DNA from: CAWFGW01 sp963815495
GTDB taxonomy: Bacteria; Bacteroidota; Bacteroidia; Cytophagales; JAAEPT01
Length of the DNA stretch: 20,488 nt
Assembly: GCA_963815495.1 (NCBI GenBank)
Contig: CAWFGW010000005.1
Coordinates: forward strand, 1 to 20,488
Reading direction: 5' to 3'
Under the pieces are notes generated by a model. The model saw only the letters and a list, made by a program, of their open reading frames with translations. It was not told the origin of the DNA and searched no databases. A program made the translations under genes and the position numbers. This document shows positions 6,892 to 13,496 of this stretch, in pieces. Position 1 is the first letter of the stretch. Every line of letters begins with the position of its first letter.

Positions 6892-8389
6892 TATTTATTA
6901 CAAAAAACAGCTTTGGAAAGTTCTTTTAGGAGTGATGGCGATGTTAATTATTGGCTTCTCATTCTATTACACCAACAATTTAGTTCAGAATATTTCTAAA
7001 GATGAACGAAAAAAAGCGGTTTTATGGGCTCAAGCAATTCGAGAAAAAGCGGAGTTAGTAAAATATACCAATGATTTATTTGAAAAACTTGAACACGAAG
7101 AAAGAAAAAAAGGAGAACTATGGGCAAGTGGGATGAAAAAACTCACAACGCTGCGAGGCAATGAAGATGTTAGTTTCATTTTTGAAGTAGTAAAAAACAA
7201 TGAAACAGTTCCTGTTATTTTAACTGATGAAAAAGGGGAGATTATATCCTCAAGAAATCTTGACCCTGAAAAATCAGATGATATAGATTATTTAAAACAG
7301 GAGCTCCAGTCGATGGCGCGTACTTATTCCCCTATAGAAATCAATATTTTAAATAAGACAAAAAACTATCTGTATTATAAAGACTCCAAGCTTTTTTCAG
7401 AGTTGAAAATTGTTTTGGATAATTTAATCAGTTCTTTCATCAGTGAAGTGGTCACTAATTCAGCCTCAGTTCCTGTTATATATGTAGATAGTAGTTTTCA
7501 AAAGGTGCTAGCTTATGGTAATTTGGATTCCGCAGGAGTGGTGTCTGAAGCATTTTTAAAAGAAAATATTGAGCTAATGCTTTTACAAAATGAACCCATT
7601 CCAGTGGAGCTTTCGGGCGGAGTAGTAAACTATATTTTATATCAGAACTCCCATATTTTAACGCAATTAAAATACTACCCGTATATCCAGTTCTCCGCTG
7701 TTGGCCTTTTTATAATTCTTTCCTACTTCCTTTTTTCTTTATCCAGAAAGGCTGAACAAAATCAAGTATGGGTGGGGATGTCAAAAGAAACCGCTCATCA
7801 ATTGGGTACTCCAATTTCTTCTTTAATTGCCTGGATCGAGTTATTGGAAGATAAGTATGGGACAGAAACTTCCTTTAGCGAAATGAAACAAGATATAAAA
7901 CGACTGGAAACCATAACTGACAGGTTTTCTAAGATAGGCTCTTCGCCAAAATTAGAAGCGATATCTGTAGTTAAAATTGTAGAAGAAGCGGTAAATTATT
8001 TGCAGTCTAGAATTTCCAAACAGGTAAACATAACGGTTTCAGGAGATGCGCAAGCAAGAGGGTTAGTTAACATCCCATTATTTGAGTGGGTGATTGAGAA
8101 TATCACAAAAAACGCAGTAGACGCCATGGATGGAAAAGGACAGATCCTTTTTCAAATTATAGAGTCAAAAAATAAAATTGTAGTTGATATTATTGATTCA
8201 GGCAAAGGAATACCTAAATCAAAATTTAAAACTGTGTTTAAACCGGGCTTTACAACCAAACAAAGAGGTTGGGGTTTAGGACTATCGCTCGTCAAAAGAA
8301 TTATCGAAAATTATCATAGAGGGAAAATTTTTGTAAAAAATTCCAACCCTAATCAAGGTACTACTTTCCGAATCGTTTTAAATAAGTAA
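6887..8389 (+). CDS. Membrane sensor histidine kinase with duplicated sensor region
   Basis: This is an inner-membrane two-component kinase of 500 residues. TM1 is about residues 11-29, a periplasmic region spans 30-264, and TM2 is about 266-285. The phosphoacceptor is in SKETAHQLGTPISSLIAW (H304), followed by the N box ENITKNAVDAM (404-414), G1 DSGKGIP (437-443) and G2 GWGLGLSLV (461-469), so a complete HATPase is present. The sensor appears internally duplicated: 95-175 and 181-263 share FI.EVV....VPVI and PI.......NYL.Y ending in LK. A shorter repeat, ERKK..LWA, occurs at 41-49 and 73-80. No response regulator adjoins it, so it is an orphan kinase and its partner is unknown. The start is a GTG, chosen because TM1 follows at once. 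Confidence 0.93.
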   Translation: MNIYYKKQLWKVLLGVMAMLIIGFSFYYTNNLVQNISKDERKKAVLWAQAIREKAELVKYTNDLFEKLEHEERKKGELWASGMKKLTTLRGNEDVSFIFEVVKNNETVPVILTDEKGEIISSRNLDPEKSDDIDYLKQELQSMARTYSPIEINILNKTKNYLYYKDSKLFSELKIVLDNLISSFISEVVTNSASVPVIYVDSSFQKVLAYGNLDSAGVVSEAFLKENIELMLLQNEPIPVELSGGVVNYILYQNSHILTQLKYYPYIQFSAVGLFIILSYFLFSLSRKAEQNQVWVGMSKETAHQLGTPISSLIAWIELLEDKYGTETSFSEMKQDIKRLETITDRFSKIGSSPKLEAISVVKIVEEAVNYLQSRISKQVNITVSGDAQARGLVNIPLFEWVIENITKNAVDAMDGKGQILFQIIESKNKIVVDIIDSGKGIPKSKFKTVFKPGFTTKQRGWGLGLSLVKRIIENYHRGKIFVKNSNPNQGTTFRIVLNK

Positions 8390-8458
8390 AAAGCTATTAA
8401 GTGATGATATTCAGATTTTTTTCTGTGCAAAAACAAAGGTGATATTTATTTTCATTCC

Positions 8459-8489
8459 TTGGATAATGGGAATAATAGCCCTAATTTTG
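8459..8489 (+). promoter_or_regulatory. Bacteroidota-type promoter for atpD-atpC
   Basis: TTG at 8459-8461 is separated by 20 nt from TAATTTTG at 8482-8489, an exact match to the TAnnTTTG -7 box. The expected start near 8495 gives a leader of about 40 nt before the atpD ATG. This fits strong, independent transcription of the ATP synthase beta/epsilon pair. The assignment rests on motif match and position only. Confidence 0.6.
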
Positions 8490-8537
8490 CAGCCTAATTA
8501 TTAGAACAGTAATATCGGTTAATTATTTAGTATAAAA

Positions 8538-10043
8538 ATGACAAATCAAGGCAAAATAACACAGGTTATCGGTCCCGTTGTTGACGTAAGTTTCGAAGCG
8601 GAAGGGATGATTTTACCTGAAATTCTTAATGCATTAGAAGTAGTTAAAGAAAACGGTCAAAAAATCATCTTAGAGTGTCAGCAGCACCTTGGTGAAGATC
8701 GCGTTAGAGCTATTTCAATGGAAGGTACTGAAGGACTTACTAGAGGAACAGTTGTTACTGATCTTGGTGCTCCAATTTCAATGCCTACAGGAGAAGAAAT
8801 TAACGGACGTTTATTCAATGTTGTTGGTGAAGCTATTGACGGAATTCGTCAGCCAGAAGTGAAGTCGAGAATGTCGATACATAGAGAGGCTCCAAAGTTT
8901 GAAGATTTGTCTACTTCTTCAGAAGTACTTTATACAGGCATTAAAGTAATTGACCTTTTAGAGCCGTATTCAAAAGGTGGTAAAATTGGTTTGTTTGGTG
9001 GTGCTGGTGTTGGTAAAACAGTATTGATCATGGAATTGATCAATAACATTGCTAAAGCTTATGAAGGTTTATCAGTGTTTGCTGGTGTTGGTGAGAGAAC
9101 TCGTGAAGGAAACGATTTGCTTCGTGAGATGATTGAATCTGGCGTTATCAAATATGGAGAAGAATTCGTGAAATCCATGGAAGAAGGTGGATGGGATCTT
9201 TCTAAAGTTGATGAAAAAGAATTATTAAAATCACAAGCTACCTTGGTTTTCGGTCAAATGAACGAGCCTCCGGGTGCGCGTGCAAGAGTGGCATTGTCAG
9301 GTTTGACAATTGCTGAATATTTCCGTGATGGTGATGGAGAAGGTGAAGGAAAAGATATTCTTTTCTTTATCGATAACATTTTCCGTTTTACACAAGCGGG
9401 TTCTGAGGTTTCGGCTTTATTAGGTCGTATGCCATCAGCGGTAGGTTACCAACCAACATTGGCAACAGAGATGGGGGCAATGCAAGAACGTATTACTTCT
9501 ACTAAAAGAGGTTCTATTACTTCGGTTCAAGCAGTTTATGTTCCTGCGGATGATTTAACTGACCCTGCTCCTGCAACAACGTTTGCTCACTTAGATGCAA
9601 CAACTGTACTTTCTCGTAAAATTGCTGAAAAAGGAATTTACCCAGCAGTGGATCCGTTGGATTCTACTTCTCAGATATTAAAGCCTGAGATTTTGGGAGA
9701 AGAGCATTATGGTTGTGCACAACGTGTAAAAGAATTACTTCAGCGCTATAAAGAGTTGCAAGATATTATTGCTATTCTTGGTATGGACGAACTTTCTGAA
9801 GATGATAAATTGGTGGTACACCGAGCTAGAAGAGTTGAAAGATATTTATCTCAACCTTTCCACGTTGCAGAACAATTTACAGGCCTTAAAGGTGAGCTAG
9901 TAGATATTAAGGATACCATCTCTTCATTTAATGATGTAATGGACGGAAAATATGACAAATACCCTGAAGCAGCATTTAACTTGAAAGGTAATATCGACCA
10001 AGTGATTGCAGCTGGAGAGAAAATGTTAGCTGAAGCTAAATAA
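8538..10043 (+). CDS. atpD: F1Fo ATP synthase subunit beta
   Basis: This is the catalytic beta subunit of the F1 sector, which makes ATP from ADP and phosphate on the cytoplasmic face of the membrane. Walker A is GGAGVGKT (154-161), the catalytic glutamate is E186 in GVGERTREGND, Walker B is DILFFIDN (273-280), and a DELSEDD version of the DELSEED loop is present near the C-terminus. At 501 residues it is about 40 longer than the E. coli protein. Part of the excess is a charged insertion around 206-233, before QATLVFGQMNEPPGAR, which I associate with the Bacteroidota type. Codon choice looks more GC-rich than in the neighbours, as expected for a highly expressed gene. atpC follows after 8 nt; the other atp genes are not here. 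Confidence 0.99.
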   Translation: MTNQGKITQVIGPVVDVSFEAEGMILPEILNALEVVKENGQKIILECQQHLGEDRVRAISMEGTEGLTRGTVVTDLGAPISMPTGEEINGRLFNVVGEAIDGIRQPEVKSRMSIHREAPKFEDLSTSSEVLYTGIKVIDLLEPYSKGGKIGLFGGAGVGKTVLIMELINNIAKAYEGLSVFAGVGERTREGNDLLREMIESGVIKYGEEFVKSMEEGGWDLSKVDEKELLKSQATLVFGQMNEPPGARARVALSGLTIAEYFRDGDGEGEGKDILFFIDNIFRFTQAGSEVSALLGRMPSAVGYQPTLATEMGAMQERITSTKRGSITSVQAVYVPADDLTDPAPATTFAHLDATTVLSRKIAEKGIYPAVDPLDSTSQILKPEILGEEHYGCAQRVKELLQRYKELQDIIAILGMDELSEDDKLVVHRARRVERYLSQPFHVAEQFTGLKGELVDIKDTISSFNDVMDGKYDKYPEAAFNLKGNIDQVIAAGEKMLAEAK

Positions 10044-10051
10044 GTTTACTT

Positions 10052-10306
10052 ATGAATATTGATATCATAACACCTGATCAAACTGTGCTTAGTGGCGAAA
10101 TTACTTCGGTAAAGTTACCTGGAAGTACGGGTTCGTTTCAGGTTTTAAATAACCATGCTAACTTGATTGCCTCTTTAGGAGATGGTCAAGTAACCGTGTT
10201 GACAGCTAAAGGTGAAACTAAAACTGTTCAAATATCTGGTGGAGTGGTTGAAGTATTAGAGAATAAAATAACTGTGCTTGCAGAAGGAGTAGTCACAGCC
10301 AAATAA
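10052..10306 (+). CDS. atpC: F1Fo ATP synthase subunit epsilon (short form)
   Basis: This epsilon subunit links the F1 rotor to the c-ring. The 84 residues correspond to the N-terminal beta-sandwich only: MNIDIITPDQTVLSGEITSVKLPGSTGSF-type start, NNHANLIASLGDGQV, then ISGGVVEVLENKITVLAEGV at the end. The C-terminal two-helix hairpin that inhibits ATP hydrolysis in E. coli and Bacillus is absent. Short epsilons are common in Bacteroidota, so this is likely a lineage trait rather than a truncation. It lies 8 nt after atpD and is followed by a strong terminator, closing a two-gene unit. Confidence 0.95.
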   Translation: MNIDIITPDQTVLSGEITSVKLPGSTGSFQVLNNHANLIASLGDGQVTVLTAKGETKTVQISGGVVEVLENKITVLAEGVVTAK

Positions 10307-10327
10307 TACTTTCAAATAGAAAAATAT

Positions 10328-10361
10328 AAACTCACGTTGCGCTTGTAACGTGAGTTTTTTT
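10328..10361 (+). terminator. Rho-independent terminator after atpC
   Basis: An 11-bp perfect stem (AAACTCACGTT at 10328-10338, AACGTGAGTTT at 10347-10357) encloses an 8-nt loop and runs into seven Ts (10355-10361). It lies 22 nt past the atpC stop and just before the end of the convergent ispH gene. Because the left side is A-rich, it could also act on the minus strand for ispH transcripts. Confidence 0.88.
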
Positions 10362-10367
10362 ATGTCA

Positions 10368-11570
10368 TTATAGTGCTGAAAGAACGGTTTCTACCTTTAC
10401 TGTGTCGGTGTAAAACGCAGTAATTTTTTGAATAACCTCATCGACTGTCGCATCTGGACAAGAAGCACCACTGGTAAGTGAAATGGTTACCTGGGGTTTG
10501 TTGGGCAAATAGTTTCTGGTAATTAATTCTTCTTTAGTTCTAAATTTAAAATGACTAATCTCAGAACTTGAAATAATTTTATCTGCTCCTGAAATGTGAT
10601 AAGTAGTCAGTTCTTCTTCACACAATTCCACCAGATGCGAAGTGTTTGAACTATTATAACCTCCCACCACAATTGCAAAATCTGCGGGATGTTTTAACAA
10701 ACCATAAACAGCATTTTGATTGTCGGAGGTGGCATAACACAGGGTGTCCCTGGTGTCTGCAAAACTTCCTTTTTCTATGTGGAGCGTAATAGACTTTAGG
10801 TAGTCAGCAATTTCTTGGGTGTCAGTCGCTAGCATGGTAGTTTGATTAACCACTCCTAAATTTTGTAAATGGATTTCTGGGTCAAAACCTGGAGAATACC
10901 GGCCTTCAAAGGTTTTGTAGAACGTTTCTTTCGCTTTTTCTCCTTTAATAAAGTCGCTTAGCAACTGTGCTTCAGCCATGTTTTGAATGACGATTGCATG
11001 TCCATTTTGTTTACTGTGGGAAAAAGTAGCACGTGTTTCTTCGTGGTCTTTTTTGCCATGAATGACGATGGTAAAATTATCTGTGCCCAGTTTTTCTGAT
11101 TTCTTCCAAACACGTTCTACAAAAGGGCAGGTGGTATTATATTTTTCGATTTGAATCCCTTTTTCAATCAGTAAGTGCTCAATTTCTATGGTTGTTCCAA
11201 ATGCAGGAATCACAACGATGTCATTAGCAGTGATGCTGTCCCAATCAATTAGCTGGTTGCCATGGGTATCCATGATAAATTGAATGCCTTGCTCCTGTAA
11301 ATCGTGATTCACTTGTGGGTTGTGAATCATTTCACTTAACAAGTAGATGTTTTTTCCTTGATGTTCTTGAAGAATATTATAAATAATTTCTATCGCATTT
11401 TCAACCCCATAACAAAACCCAAAGTGTCGAGCAATTAGAAAACGAATGGGTCCAAAGTCGAGTAAGGTAGGTTCGAAATCCTTTTTCATTTTATCAGCCT
11501 CTCGTCTCTTTTCTTTGATGGAAGAAATGATAGGACTTTTATAAAATGTAGGGATATCAAACTTTTTCAT
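10368..11570 (-). CDS. ispH: 4-hydroxy-3-methylbut-2-enyl diphosphate reductase (IspH), long form
   Basis: This is the last enzyme of the MEP pathway, reducing HMBPP to IPP and DMAPP with an Fe-S cluster. The three cluster cysteines are visible: HFGFCYGVENA (C53), NTTCPFVERVW (about 147) and DTLCYATSDNQ (about 277). The segment HEETRAT carries the catalytic-Glu region, and VVGGYNSSNT is conserved substrate-pocket sequence. At 400 residues it is much longer than E. coli IspH (about 316), with a roughly 40-residue N-terminal leader and internal blocks (HNPQVNHDLQEQG, SPGFDP, NQTTML) that I recall from the cyanobacterial/plastid-type enzyme. It lies 43 nt downstream of ispD on the same strand and may share its transcript. 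Confidence 0.95.
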   Translation of the reverse strand: MKKFDIPTFYKSPIISSIKEKRREADKMKKDFEPTLLDFGPIRFLIARHFGFCYGVENAIEIIYNILQEHQGKNIYLLSEMIHNPQVNHDLQEQGIQFIMDTHGNQLIDWDSITANDIVVIPAFGTTIEIEHLLIEKGIQIEKYNTTCPFVERVWKKSEKLGTDNFTIVIHGKKDHEETRATFSHSKQNGHAIVIQNMAEAQLLSDFIKGEKAKETFYKTFEGRYSPGFDPEIHLQNLGVVNQTTMLATDTQEIADYLKSITLHIEKGSFADTRDTLCYATSDNQNAVYGLLKHPADFAIVVGGYNSSNTSHLVELCEEELTTYHISGADKIISSSEISHFKFRTKEELITRNYLPNKPQVTISLTSGASCPDATVDEVIQKITAFYTDTVKVETVLSAL

Positions 11571-11613
11571 ACGATGAGTTTCTTAACAGCTAAAGATAAT
11601 AAATGTTGTTTAA

Positions 11614-12291
11614 CTATAAGTGAGTTTCGTTTGCAAGAAATGCTTCTGCGAAGAACAGGTCTTCCTTAGTGGTAATTTTAATGTTGGAATATTCTCCTTC
11701 TATTAATTTTATTTGATGACCCTGTGCTTCAAAAACGCTTGCATCGTCTGTGAATGTCTCTAGGTAATCTTGTTCGTAGGCATCCACCAGTAATTTAGAA
11801 TTAAAGGTTTGAGGAGTTTGAATCAATCGAAAATTCTCTCGATGTACAGATTGATTTCCCTTGGTGACAAGTTTTCTAATTGAGTCTTTCAGTGGAACAC
11901 TAACTACGGCAGAATTAAATTTCTCAGCGGTTTCAAAACTTAATTCGATGGTCTGCACTTTTATTAATGGACGTACAGCATCATGTACGGCAACTACACT
12001 GTTGAGATCATTGATTTGGTTTAATCCTTTTTTAACGGAGTGAAAACGTGTGCTACCCCCTTCAACAACGGTAATTAATGCATTAGGAAGGTAGTTTAAT
12101 TGGATGGCGTTCCAAGTTTCAAAATGATCTCTTGGTAAAGTAAGAATAATATGAATGTTAGGAATCGCTAAAAATTTTTCAATCGTATGAACAAGTATAG
12201 GTTTGGTGCCAAGCTGCAAAAACTGCTTGGGTCTGGAGGCTCCCATTCTGGAACCGATTCCTCCTGCGACTATAATTGCATATCGGTTCAT
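11614..12291 (-). CDS. ispD: 2-C-methyl-D-erythritol 4-phosphate cytidylyltransferase (IspD)
   Basis: This MEP-pathway enzyme couples CTP with MEP to give CDP-ME. The N-terminal nucleotide-binding signature IVAGGIGSRMGASRPKQFL, the AVHDAVRPLI segment, the IQTPQTFN motif and the DDASVFEAQGHQI region are all present, so the protein looks intact. The frame opens at a TTG at 12312, but that codon lies inside a hairpin. The ATG at 12291 gives MNRYAIIVAGG, the usual start relative to the G-loop, and a 225-residue protein of normal size. It sits between queA (upstream) and ispH (downstream) on the same strand. Confidence 0.96.
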   Translation of the reverse strand: MNRYAIIVAGGIGSRMGASRPKQFLQLGTKPILVHTIEKFLAIPNIHIILTLPRDHFETWNAIQLNYLPNALITVVEGGSTRFHSVKKGLNQINDLNSVVAVHDAVRPLIKVQTIELSFETAEKFNSAVVSVPLKDSIRKLVTKGNQSVHRENFRLIQTPQTFNSKLLVDAYEQDYLETFTDDASVFEAQGHQIKLIEGEYSNIKITTKEDLFFAEAFLANETHL

Positions 12292-12300
12292 ATAAAACAA

Positions 12301-12330
12301 CAATCGCGACAAGTTGTCTTATCGCGATTG
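12301..12330 (-). terminator. Hairpin between queA and ispD (terminator or attenuator)
   Basis: On the minus strand, CAATCGCGA (12330-12322) pairs with TCGCGATTG (12309-12301), a 9-bp GC-containing stem with a 12-nt loop, followed by the T-rich run TTGTTTTAT. It starts 10 nt after the queA stop and ends 9 nt before the ispD ATG. It could end queA transcripts, or modulate readthrough into ispD-ispH. The T-run is interrupted, so efficiency is uncertain. Confidence 0.6.
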
Positions 12331-12339
12331 AATTTAAAT

Positions 12340-13386
12340 TTAGATGATTAACATACAGTCTCCATAACTGAAGAATCTATATTTTTCTTTCACGGCTTGT
12401 TCGTAAGCCTCCATGACTAAATCATATCCGCCAAAGGCACAGGTCATCATTAATAAAGTAGACTCAGGCGTGTGAAGGTTAGTTAATAATGCATTAGCAA
12501 TTTTGAAATCGTAAGGAGGGAAAATAAACCGATCAGTCCACTTTTCAGCAGGCTTCAATCTATTATTGGCCGATACCGATGATTCAATTGATCGCATAGA
12601 AGTTGTACCGATTGCGCACACTCTTTTTTTATTGTCTAAAGCTTTATTGACTTTATCAGCAGTTTCATCAGGAATGATGATGTGCTCCGAGTCCATTTTG
12701 TGCTTCGTTAAATCTTCTACATCAACTTGGCGGAATGTACCTAAACCTACGTGTAATGTAAGGTTTGCCATTTCAATACCGTTGATTTCAAGTCTTTTTA
12801 ATACCTGTGGTGTAAAGTGAAGACCAGCTGTTGGAGCAGCTACTGCACCCACATTTTTAGCATAAACTGTTTGGTAACGTTCTTTGTCAGATTCTTCCAC
12901 ACCTCTTTTGATATATTTAGGTAATGGAGTTTCTCCTAGTTCGTTAATTGTTTTGTAAAATTCAGAGTCGTCACCATCAAATAAAAATCGAATAGTTCTA
13001 CCTCTGGAAGTGGTGTTGTCAATTACTTCAGCAACTAAGTCGCTATCACCAAAGTAAAGTTTATTTCCAACTCTTATTTTTCTAGCAGGATCAACCAAAA
13101 CGTCCCATAAATGCATTTCTTGGTTAAGTTCTCTCAAAAGAAAAACTTCAATTTTTGCTCCTGTTTTTTCTTTGTTGCCGTAAAGTCGTGCTGGAAAAAC
13201 TTTAGTATCATTTATGATGAAGGTGTCTCCTTCTTCAAAGTACTCAACAATGTCTTTAAATATTTTGTGTTCAATCTTACCAGTATCTTTGTGTACAACA
13301 ATCATTCGTGATTCATCACGATTTTCTGCCGGGTACTCAGCTAATAGGTCTTGCGGTAAATTGAATTTAAATTGTGATAATTTCAT
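12340..13386 (-). CDS. queA: S-adenosylmethionine:tRNA ribosyltransferase-isomerase (QueA)
   Basis: This enzyme transfers and isomerises the ribose of SAM onto preQ1 at the tRNA wobble position, forming epoxyqueuosine. Family signatures are visible in order: FDLP-like start (FKFNLPQDLLAEYPAENRDE), INDTKVFPARLYG, GAKIEVFLLRE, TPLPKYIKRG with AAPTAGLHFTP, and HVGLGTFRQVDVEDLTKHKMDSE, then the C-terminal NLHTPESTLLMM. At 348 residues it is full length. It is the first gene of a minus-strand run with ispD and ispH and lies 110 nt downstream of the giant surface-protein gene. No -7 box was found in front of it. Confidence 0.98.
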   Translation of the reverse strand: MKLSQFKFNLPQDLLAEYPAENRDESRMIVVHKDTGKIEHKIFKDIVEYFEEGDTFIINDTKVFPARLYGNKEKTGAKIEVFLLRELNQEMHLWDVLVDPARKIRVGNKLYFGDSDLVAEVIDNTTSRGRTIRFLFDGDDSEFYKTINELGETPLPKYIKRGVEESDKERYQTVYAKNVGAVAAPTAGLHFTPQVLKRLEINGIEMANLTLHVGLGTFRQVDVEDLTKHKMDSEHIIIPDETADKVNKALDNKKRVCAIGTTSMRSIESSVSANNRLKPAEKWTDRFIFPPYDFKIANALLTNLHTPESTLLMMTCAFGGYDLVMEAYEQAVKEKYRFFSYGDCMLII

Positions 13387-13450
13387 AGAAATTTAATATT
13401 ACGGTATTAAACGAAGTCGCGAAGTTACTAATTAAGTTTCATTGTACAAT

Positions 13451-13490
13451 ACAAATCCCTTGGACAGAATTCTGTAACTGGAGGATTTGT
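13451..13490. other. Nested inverted repeats between the surface-protein gene and queA
   Basis: ACAAATCC (13451-13458) and GGATTTGT (13483-13490) are perfect 8-nt complements. They enclose the 10-nt palindrome CAGAATTCTG (13465-13474). A second palindrome, ATTGTACAAT, adjoins at 13441-13450. Read on the minus strand this could fold at the 3' end of the surface-protein mRNA or in the queA leader. No T-run follows, so it is not a standard terminator. Function is unknown. Confidence 0.35.
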
Positions 13491-13496
13491 TATTTA

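Noticed and set aside
8395..8445. Terminator after the histidine kinase gene
   Set aside because: The only pairing near 8411-8425 is a 3-4 bp CAG/CTG stem around a T-run, too weak to call.
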